Source of the DNA: Lucifuga dentata
Lineage: Eukaryota; Chordata; Actinopteri; Ophidiiformes; Bythitidae
Direction: 5' to 3'
Assembly: GCA_014773175.1 (NCBI GenBank)
Contig: VXCM01000239.1
Coordinates: forward strand, 62,001-126,000
DNA length: 64,000 nt
Each line of letters opens with the position of its first letter. The stretch's first letter is position 1. A program made the translations under genes and the position numbers. The notes beneath the pieces are model-generated. The model had not been told where the DNA came from and searched no databases. It saw only the letters and a list, made by a program, of their open reading frames with translations. Positions 12,212-23,500 of the stretch are shown here, piece after piece.

Positions 12212-14521
12212 CCGTCACTGTGCATGGAGTCAATATACACATGTCCTCTTCCACACTGATTGAGAAAAATATTTGTTTCATAAGAATTTCTTTTTCCTTT
12301 CAATTATTTGACTTTAATTAAAGGTTATATTTTGTTAATATTTTGAAGGAGAGATCAAAAGGAGAAACAATAAAGACATTTTTTTTCACAGTTCATTTTT
12401 CTTTTATTTACCAAGGATGCCAATATTATTGGAGGGCATTATATACTGCATGTACTCTTTATATGTATCTATAATATGATATTTGGCAGTAAAGTGAATT
12501 GTGATTGAGCTGCAGTTTTGCATTCCAAATTGGTTTTGAGGATCATCCTTCGCTGGTGCCATGTGAGCCGTGTGACATGAATTCAGAGGATGGCATGATG
12601 AACCACATAGTAACCCTTTGTGTGATAATTATAGATTGTTTAAAGTTGAGTTTGTTTGAGAAATATTTCACTGTTGAGCCCAGTTGATAGAAATTATATG
12701 TCTAAAAATACAGAAGTGGGAATCATTGCCTATTTCAGAGTGTAGATATGTACGTGATATTACGCTGAAATCAGTACTTTTTGTTTGACAGGGAACCAAG
12801 GTGATGAATTTCACTATGTACTTGTCCTGTTTTAGAAAGAAATTAAATCAAAGATATTACAGAGTTAATCCTAATTTTGATAAATTTTAAAAGTTGATAG
12901 ACACGAGAGATGTTTTGGATTTGTTTAATTTCGTTGAGTTTATCAGGAAAATAATACACAGCGTTTATTTTCTAAATATAACTGACTTATAAGTATATTT
13001 TGGCTTATATCCCTGTCTAAGTTGCTGGTTGTTGCCTGTGTGTATGTTGTACTTTTCTTTGTTATGGAGGAGGGGTCTAAAGGAAAATGAAATGAAAATC
13101 ACAAAGCAGACTTATGGAAAGACCAAACCAAGTGACCACAAGCTTCTTCATAATGAAGACCACCGTGCATGAATACCATATCCTACCCGAGGTTTAATTT
13201 AATCTTAAAGAGCATTTCTATAAGCCAATCTAAAGTCCCTCAACCACTCAGAGCATGTAGAGATAATGGTGCTAAATGAATGTTATGAAGATTTATGCCT
13301 GCACGTAACCCTGCTAAATATATTGTACCCATCCCACAGCCTCTAATCCTCTCACACATAAGTGAGAACTCTGATTTAAGTACTTCACACAATGTCTATA
13401 CACTGACAAAGTCTTTACTCTTACTCAGCTGATCATTCTATTTATTCCACTCTATTCCTGTCTGAGATGCTCAAACTCTACAATTACCCTCAACTGACCC
13501 AAGGCAAGCTAAATCATGGTTAAAATATAAGGCTTTTCAAATTCTGTCTTGATAAGCCGAGAGGAGAAGGAATATTTAAAATGTTCCTTCTCTTGAAATA
13601 GACACCATAAAACCCCCCTCTGTATCCCAGTAGTCAGATCCAGGCATAACATGCAGCCGTACAACACAAACACTGTAACAAAACATGGTGAAATGCCTGT
13701 CGCTGCACAGATGATTGCACAGACATTTAGATTAGCAAAGACACCCTCAGAGCCAATGAAAATGTCTGCTTATACCTCCTTCCACTTTATTTCATATAGC
13801 CTCAGCTCAGCGGGAGGGTTGGTGTGTACGGGAATATCCAGCGCCATGTCATTTACAGTGTATTTATGGTGGGCAGAGGCCGATGGAGTCATTGTTAACT
13901 CTGTCTCTCTCTGGCCTCAGCCCCCCTCTCATGTGGCCGGCTGCCCCACCGCACAGCTGCAGGCGTCCTGCCCAGCACTGGTGAAAGCAGAACCAGCCAA
14001 ACCAGCCAGAACCAGGGTACCATGACCCAAACCCACAGCTCGCTGAGTGCACAGCATGGACACAACAGGGAGAGAAGTGTGCTGACATGGGAAACATTCC
14101 CTTGGACACAAGTTAAACTAAAGAATAGGCCAGGATCTGGAGCCAATGCAGCTAAATATTCCACAAAACCAGAGATTTCCGGTTTTTCCTTCTTCCCTCC
14201 CTGGGCTCTCATTCTGCCCAAGCTGGAGTCTGGTATGGATTTTTAGCAGGGAAATCTTTTGTACAGCAAAAGTAAAATGATTGTTATAGCCATAATGGCA
14301 GCAAATTGTCATATTTGAGTGTTAATGAGGCATGCTTGTAAAAAGCTATCCATAGTGATTAAAGTCGTATCTACATTACAAACAAAAAAAGCAGCAACAA
14401 CATTCCTCTTTTTCTTTGTTCATTGTATTTTCCTTCCATATGCAAGTTCACCACACTAGAAAAGAAATATTTTTCTGGTTCCTTCCTGTACAACAACATT
14501 CAGTGGAGATAACATACATCA

Positions 14522-14571
<50 letters not shown>

Positions 14572-17500
14572 NAAAAAAAAACCTCGCCACTACCACATAA
14601 AAAACAGCTTTACAGTTAATTCACTGTTTCTAAAAGCAAAGAAATCACAAAGCCATTTCATCTATTTTATCATAACACTTAAAGAGGACATACACAGATT
14701 TCCAGGTTCTTATTTTCATTTAGGGCCAATTCTGAAGTGTTTGCGACGCTTTATTGAGCAAAAAACATATTGATCCACTTCTTTTTTGTTCTTGACAAGC
14801 AATTTCCAAAACATAAAACCGTATTTTAGTTTTCCTGTTATTTTGCCAAAGCAACTACTCTTTCGAAATCAATTGTACAGGGATACACCCACCTTAAAAT
14901 TCAATGTTCTGTCTGCCAAATATGTCCAAATATGTCCAAATATAGATAGGACTGTCATTTTTAATTTCTCGGTAGAAGCAGTCTTCTCCTGGGACTACAT
15001 TCCCTGGCGGAGACATACATTTTCTTCTGTGCAACTCCATATTAAACTGGTAAAATAAAGTTACTTTGAGAAAAAAATTAATAGACGTCTTGTTTACTGT
15101 GATGGATGACTTATCTCTAACACGTTTCAAGTCTCTACAAGTTGATTTTAAAAGCGTACTGGAATGAACGCCAATGGCAGTCTGGAAGGTAGGAAAAACA
15201 ATTGTAATATTTACCACTCCAGTAATACGTTTTGCAAAATGGTTGTCAGTAACATAATGTGTATGTGGGTTGTAATATGAGGCTCAAATGCAAAACCACT
15301 GGCATGGTCCTTCAAGTACTGCCTCTTTAAGCCTGCTTCCAAAAAGCCTGTTTTGATTGGCCAGCTGCATTAGGCCTGAGCAGACAACAGCCATATACTG
15401 CAAAACATGGACTGTTCGCCTAACACTCGCTCGGTAGTTTAACCAGGTGTGTAGTTGGATAAATTCAGATGTTACATGTTGATGTAAACATGTTATCAAA
15501 GTAAAGGACCAATCACAAATGAAGCTTTCGGGGCAATTTAGAACTTAACTGGATGCACTTCAATAGGCAAATCTCATGTTTTGCAATTCTGACAATGTTT
15601 AACACATACCCAATATTATATTACACTGTAAAATTAAAGAAAATAAGAAAATGCATAATATTATTAACTACTTGTGGAGGAGCACAACACTTCTTGATAC
15701 TCTGGGAGAAATGAAATTCTCACAGCAGTGAGGGAGAATAATGTTTGTTTGGATCGCTTTCCATTTTTTCCATGAAGCTGGCAGTAACCGATAGCCGCAG
15801 CCAACAAGGAGCTTTCACATTTTCTGGAGAATTTATGATCAGGTGGTTTCAGGTTTGAGTTCAAGTCTCGGAAATACCAAAGTGGCGCTACTGAATGAGA
15901 GGATACCTTTCCTCATTACCTCAGCAGGTGCCCAGCCAGTTAAATGAGTACCAGACAAAACAAACTGGCAGGCGATGTGATTTATGTCATAACAAAGATA
16001 TGCTGGTACATTGTCTTTTACTGTAAATACTATGTTTGCTGTTTACATTTAGCCGCGCGCCTGTATGATTCTACCTCGGCCTCTAGTCATTGTCCTGCCA
16101 AACATGTTGAATGTTTCTGAGCCCACCAGCTTAGAGTTGGGGTTCTCCATAATTCCTCCAGGCAGCTGGACTCAATTACACCCACAAGAGAGAGCTTTGT
16201 GAGGGATGGGTTTAAGGTAGCTTTTTCAACCCTCTACTTCCCGGGTACTTATGTGCAGACACTCCCAAAACATTTATTTCAAATGAGGCACTACTGTGGC
16301 TCAAAAGGCCTCAGCCACAAGTTGCTTCAATTCAGAAACACTAACAGCTTAAAAAAAAGCTGCATTCTTAGGCAGCTCCTGTCTAAAAGATTGAGAAATG
16401 CTGCTCTAGTAACAGGTTATTATGTAAGCCAAACTCTACCCCTACCTGACCTCCTACCACTCAATCAAAAACTTAATTGCTATGCCAGCACAAAGATGTT
16501 TTGTCTTCAATGGTTTTGATTGAACACAGCCTCCAGCATGCCACACATCAAATTTAGGGTGCAGTCAAATGCGCCCACTGGCCTTTCAAGCATCTCCATG
16601 TTCACTGTGGTTATTAGTGCGGATGGATAGAAAGAGACAAGTCACTGAGGCGAACATATCGCTCTCACTGAGGGCCTCAGCCTGTCACCAATCAACTTAC
16701 CATGCCTTCTCTAATAGCATATAGCAAAATCTCTGACAAAAACTGTGGCTATGTGTTAAAAATTCATTATGAATGCAAATCAGTCCCTTAAACTCAGTAT
16801 CAAGTCCTGGTACCATCAAATGTAAAATCCTATGAACCTCATATTTAGGATGAATGAAAAAAAGAGGCAAGAATTTTTCAACTTACCAGTCCAGCGATAG
16901 GTGTGGGCAGTCGGTTAATTCTCCTGATAACGCCTGGTTTGAGCTTGTTGATCAGACTGGAAGCAAAATAGAGAAAGTCAGAGAAAGGGAGAAGATAAGT
17001 GAGAGCACTTGGTCAAAATTGGCAAGACTGGCTTAACAAGCAAGGAACGGCAAGAGTGGCAAAGTTGTGCAGTTTTGTGTTTACGACATTCTTTAATGGT
17101 GGCCACCTGGCTTCAGTTTAGTAAATGGCCGGTGAGGAGCTACGGAGTAAACATGCTGGTCCCACGCTCCTAAAACATACTGAAACAACCTGAAGCAAAC
17201 CTTCATCTCCAAATCTCAGCTAAAAAAGCAACACTCTGCTGATGATGACGCATTTTTGACATTGTCCAATAGGTTTACAAATGACTTTTTATGATCGAGA
17301 GCTCAAAAAATGTACAAGATTCGTATGATAGTGTGTAAAAATGGCAGTATTTTAAATATTTCCACACTCCTTTATTGAATGGATTGAAAACAGACAGATA
17401 GTACAGCACAGTGACATTAAAGGGTTAAATAAACATGTTGAAATTCTGCCTTATCAAATCCCTGTTTGCGTAAACACGGCAGGAATTTGTCAATGTGACT

Positions 17501-20500
17501 ACTGACAAGAGCCTGATCAATATATTAATGATTATGGGCCAAATACTGATCGTTACAGATATGTCGGCATATATTTAAGTTGAAATGTAAAAAAAAAAAG
17601 TAGTACAAAAATGTTTTACAAGCTGTATGTATAATAACAAACAATTCTTGTTAGTTTCAGTGAATTTATTAACTGTACTCCTCAAAATTTACTTTATTAT
17701 TACTTTTATTTAACATTAGTCAACTTTGATCTTGAACAGAAAATAATTGAGGGATCTTGCCAAAAAATGTTTATGTTATGATCTGATTTTGCTTACTCTT
17801 AAATATCATTACTGGTATCAGCCTAAAACATCCAGTATCAGTCTGGGTCTGCTGTTGACTAAAAGGGACAAAATAACATAAGAAAAAATATATTTGCAAC
17901 TGTAATCTAGCTAATTCTCATTTTAAAACGCGTGAGCATAAACATTTAATAAGTTATAAGATGTAATTTGTGGATTTTCATTCTTCATGGAAAGAACTCT
18001 TGTGCGCACAATGATGTGTTGCACTACAAAAAAAAATCTTTATCTTAAAAAGTAATTTTCTCTACGATCTTCTTTGTTAAAATTGTTAATTGTATTTGCC
18101 TTAATGTGTTTTGTTTCAATATAATAACAATAGTTCTAGAACGTTCCTACATCATGAAATGGAAAGAAACTGTACAAATCACCCAACATGAGGCTATGTT
18201 ACTGGTAAAGGTGGATGTTTCTGCAGTGTGTATCTTGTGATTGAATAGGGTGTGTGTGTGTAGAATGGAGGTGAAAATGCATGTGGAAAAAAATTAAAGC
18301 TTCTGGCTTTTGGTTCCAAGTTAATCATTAAGCACCTGAAGTGGAACAATAGCAGCTATGATGGTTTTAACATTTAGATAAGACACAGGTTAAGTAGGAA
18401 ATAAGCTTGTGAATGACCTGTACTAACTATTCTTTCCCAAAACACTTGTGATGATGGCAACACAATGGACAGGGAGGTTTCAAATTGAAGGAAATTGATG
18501 TCTGTTTTCCTCTTCCTCGCTCTGAGAAAACACGGGCAGTTTTCTGAATGAAAAGGTCTCTGTAGTGAGGGATCAAACGGTGGAGTCAGGCTCAGGTCAG
18601 CACCATGAGGGACTCTTCTCCCACCACAAACCAAGAGGGGCCTGTGAGATTCTGCACGGACTGCTGCTAACTACAGCATCCTGCTGACTTGTCCAAATAT
18701 CATCACGGAATCCATCTACCGGTGCTGCCCATGTAAACATGCATGTGTAGGAACAGATGTGCCTGCATGCAGATGGACACACGCATGATCCGTTTGCTCC
18801 ACAGACAAGCCACAATTCCACTATTCAATGCAAAGCCAATTCTGCATAGATAAATTTAATTCTCTAACCATCAAAACTTAATGAGAAAGCAGGGTGCCCT
18901 CGTTCTTCCTCGATGTGGTTTCAGTTGGAGGATTTCCATCCACTGCATGACGTCTCGCAGTTCTCATTAAAGTAAAGATGCCCATCCCTCACTCTAACAT
19001 CTGTCTAACAGGCAACGCAGAAATAGATCGCGCTTCATCATCTCAAAACAAGCCGCAGATTTGACAATGAAAAATATCAAATAACTACAAAGCACAACCT
19101 GTGCTGTGCTGTCTGAAAACACTGGCTCCACTTATGTGACTGACAAACAAACATGCTCCCAGCAGGGGGTCTGCCTGGGAAACATCAGCAACACTTATGT
19201 GGGAGTGCAAACCTGGAGGAGACCAGAGAGCTTCCATGTGAACGAGCGGCTTAACAGAGGAGTACTTACTCACACAACAGAACGCCATTCTCCAGAGCTG
19301 ATCGGAAGTCGTTAGTCCCAAATTTTTTCTTGGTGACTGCCTGGAAAACAAGACAGAGCAAAACAGCTAGAATGGTGGTGTGAGGAGAGGGGGCTGGTGG
19401 CTTTTTAGGGGGGGAGGTTGGAGAAGAAAGGTAGGATGTTGAGAACAGTAAGAGAGGAAGTCAGAGGTATTTCCTCCTGAGTTCCTACAGTGTGTCTGGG
19501 ACAGAGTTAAGAGTTCTTCAGGTATTCCTTCAAAGGTCTTTCAGTGGTTTGGTTCTTCTCACTTTAACAGTAAAAAATTTGGTAAGTAGGAGAGCTGTGC
19601 TAAAATTGTTCTGGAGCTGCAGCTTGAGCCATGAGGTATAGAAGCATCTGAAGCCCTGAGGAACCCAGTGCTGTGTTCCAACCTCATGCCTTTCCCATGA
19701 TCTCAAACCACCAGCGCAGGAACACCAACACCCATTATGCAGACAGACATGCATGCTTACACACTTACAGGAGACACACAGAAACAATCATCATCTCTGA
19801 TTTTAAACACAATATACACATATGCAACTTCTATAAAAAAATAAAAAATAAATAAAAAAAGAAGGTAGGAGATCATTGGATTCTTTAAATGCAATAAGAG
19901 TAGCTTATTTTTTATGCTTTAATCTTAACTTGTTGCAGAATTGTTCTGTAATAGTTGCTGCAGGATGATGTATGTCATATTTTAGGAACTGCTCATATTC
20001 CAAACATTTATGCAGATGGTTCATTAGATACTGGTAAACAATATGATAGATGGTAACACTGTGTGTGATTAGTTTGAAGCTTACATAGTTTGAAGCTTAC
20101 ATAGCTAACATCATTAATTTGTATTTGCCAATAGGGCAGATGAGTACACACACACACAAACTGGAAGCAAGAATAGGAAAAGTGCACACATGCATACACA
20201 CACACACACAAAAGCAGAACAGGTCAGACAGGTCACTCCAACCAACTTGGTCAGATGTGCCTTGTTTCAAGCTTCTGTCCCTTTCGGCTGCCAGGACAGT
20301 AACTAGGAAAGCAAAGTGAAATCATCATAATGAGGAGGGCAGGAGAAACCAGAGCAGGAAGACAGACTGACAGGAGGACACCATTATTATTTTCTAGCAA
20401 AGTCTTGCTACACGTGAGCATACACCCTAGGTAACATGAGATGGCTTATGCCAAGCAGGAGAATCAAACACCATCTTAAAATGTAAAAGATTAAGAGGGA

Positions 20501-23500
20501 ATCTGCAGGCTTTGAATTAATTCCACGTGGCCTCTGTTAGGAAATGCTTATTTTGTTTACATCACAAGCCCTTTAGCCAACTCCACCTTAACTGAGAAAA
20601 ATCCAATCACAACCAGACACCCAAAACACCAGACAGGAATGCAGACAGCCATGAGAAGCTGCAGACCCACACAGCCACACAAACAGCAAACAAACTTCCA
20701 CCATCGGCCAGGCTAGTGTTGGCATATGAAATCCTGACCCCTACTGTTCTAACGGACAACTTGCTGTTATCAGAGAGCAGATTATAGGACCACAGGCTCT
20801 TATTCTGTTTGATTCACTTGATAACACTGAGCATTTGATCATGAACCTGTATGCAAACTCCAATTATAACAATGCAAGAGGAGGGAAAAACAGTGCAATA
20901 TATATTTTTTATCCTCTCTCCTTTAAAGTGCTGCTTATCAAGTTACATCAACCTAGCAGAATGAATGGGTTAATTAAGATATTATCTCTGAGCCCGTGTT
21001 TAAAAGGTGGGACCCGCCCTGGCACTAAGCTGGCTGTTAGAGTAAGAGAGTCCTTTTCCTCTATCACATCATTAGAGGTATTAACTCCTCTACCTTACCC
21101 CCCCTCTCCTGCCGAACCTGCCAAGTTGAATTAAAACTCTAAGCTGCAACAGCATACCTCATCGCTGACTGAACAGGGGACTTAAGGCAGGAGCAGAGAT
21201 TTGGAAAACAGCTTATCTTCCTGAAAACACGCGTTCCTCCCCTTTAATAATGTGCCGTTGAATGCGTGCAGAAACTGAGAGTCCTGATAACTTTCTCCCA
21301 ACTGCTCGTGAAAACAGAAACAGAGTCCAGCGTGGGGTTATGACTTGCTCTAGCACATGTGGTGACATTGATAGAAAGTAATGCATTTCAATTTGAGCGT
21401 TATTACAGCGAGCCAGGCATGCTGGAACGGTGTTTCTGTAGAATGGGAATCATCAGAAGACCACTACCATTGTTTATTCATGCAGGACACTGAGGCCACT
21501 CAGCATTCAAGGTTGGACACACGAAATGCACCCCAGACACATGAACAGAAGGAACAAAGAACTTTAGTTGTTCTGAGAGTTCTTTGTTCCTTCTGCAGAG
21601 GACAGGGGCACAAAACAGATATCTCCTAAATATTTAAAGGACCTTACTAGCTAGCAGTTTTGCATGTTTGAGCCCAATAAATACGAACACATTACGTTAC
21701 ACAGACACATTATGTTACTGTCAAACATTTTCCAAAAAATTAAACTTTATTTTAGTTTTCATTTTATTTTGCCAAATCCCCTAATCTTTCAAAATCAAAT
21801 ATTCAGATGATACACCCACCTTAAAATTCANTATTTTGCCAAATCCCCTAATCTTTCAAAATCAAATATTCAGATGATACACCCACCTTAAAATTCAGTG
21901 TTTTGCTAGTTAACATCCAGGGGCGGATCTAGGGTAAGTGGAAATCCAGGGCTTAGCCCAGATCAGAGCTATTTTATATCTACCAAAGATACATATAAAT
22001 TTTGAAAAATGCTTAAGAAATATAACAAATCATGTTATATCTTTTAAAAAGTTATATGAAGTTTAAAATCTTTTAAAATGAAAACCTTTACAATAATCTA
22101 AACAGTGGAGCTATATGGTGGTGCTTTATGTCCGTTCCGTCCGCCAATTCGGTCTGACCAATCCATTCACAACACTATTGTTCCACCTTGGCAATGAATT
22201 TGGGTAATTGCAAAAATGCTACAGAAAATTCAAAACACACTATTACAAAAAAGATTCAGGGCTTTATGGAAAGCATCTGGGGCTTAAGCCCCATAAGCCC
22301 ACCCCTAGCACCACCCCTGCTAACACTTATGGATGATTGTAGAAGGCAGTCAGTTTAATTTAAAAGCCATCTTCTCCTGGGGCTATATTTCTTGGCGGAG
22401 ACATACATTTTCTTCCATGTAGCTCCACATTGGATCACTTAAATTACCAGTAACTTTGACACAAAAAATAACATCACATGATTTGATGTGATAACACATC
22501 TGAAGCACATCTCAAGTCTCTACAAGTTGATTTTTATAGTATACTGGAATGAACTGAACCCAACGGCACTCTGGAAGGTAGGAAAATCATTCTAAAATTT
22601 ACTGCTCCAGAAGCATATTTCAAAAAATCATGCATGCAGGTTGCCTTATTGGGCTCAAACATACAAAATCACCGGTCTGATCATTTAAGGGATCTACCTT
22701 AAGAAACAACCCACTGTGGAAGCTCTTGCAATCGACATGCTGCACATCAACATGTAACGGTAGTTAATGGCTGTTTGTGTGAGGTCCTGCTTCACACGAG
22801 TACATCTGAATGCATGCGTCCTAGCAGTTCATTCCTCTCTATCAAAACATTCAAAAAACAGAATGCTGCTCCACTGACGTGATTAAGGATCGGTCCAGCC
22901 TTGCAGCTCGTGGTGTGAAAAACAACACAGCAGCAGAGGTCACGGAAAGCCATTCATGAGTGTTGGCTGCAGGACCAGAGGAAATTAGTGAATGGATGAG
23001 CGGGCAAGAAAAAAAAAATCAAAAGATTATGGATATCAAATGTGTTGTAAATATGATCTGGCACACCAAAATCTGGAGGAAGCGATCTGAAATATTTTAT
23101 TCTATATATTTTTTGGAGAAGTAACTAAACTTCAAGAAATCCACCAGATTTGTGAGGAAGTTGATACGGTCCTTTTCCATCAGTCAGATACAAACACAAT
23201 GAAATAAATCAAAACTTGACCTGAAACCTTATACAGATCATACTGGGCATTGTTACTTGACCTTTAACCTGATCACTCTGAAGCTCTACCTAAAACTGAG
23301 AGAAAAGAAATAATTGTTCTAAGAGTTATTCTAAGTATTCTGGCTAAGATCTTTGAGAAGGCGAATTCTTTTCAGTTACAACCTGAATAAAAATTGGCAT
23401 AATGTTCTTTTTGTTTTGTCACTCTGTGACATAAAATGTGACAGCCTACATTTGCTAAAAACTCCTTTACTATAATCATCAACAGCACTGTAGCATGGAT

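Larger units (their letters stand above)
10550..16886 (-). other. LMO7 intron 3
   Basis: No exon is recognised. Contents are a large foldback structure (about 11930-12395) with microsatellites, a TTAA foldback copy (about 14680-15315), an A-run with an N (14523-14580), and otherwise AT-rich sequence. Open frames at 13651-14246 overlap each other on both strands and show no family signal. Confidence 0.7.
21634..22688. mobile_element. TTAA foldback MITE, copy 4, with nested insertion and gap artefact
   Basis: The left end reads TTAAAGGACCTTACTAG, then TTTTGCATGTTTGAGCCC. The right end reads GGGCTCAAACATACAAAATC, then GGTCTGATCATTTAA. It is longer than its relatives for two reasons: a 66-bp sequence is duplicated around the N at 21831, and a second element is inserted at 21918-22319. 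Confidence 0.85.

Noticed and set aside
12063..12303. Poly-Met and poly-Asp open frames
   Set aside because: They are translations of an ATC microsatellite within a foldback element.
13651..14246. Cluster of overlapping open frames on both strands in a GC-richer patch
   Set aside because: The frames overlap on both strands with no family similarity and no consistent splice sites. The signal is compositional.
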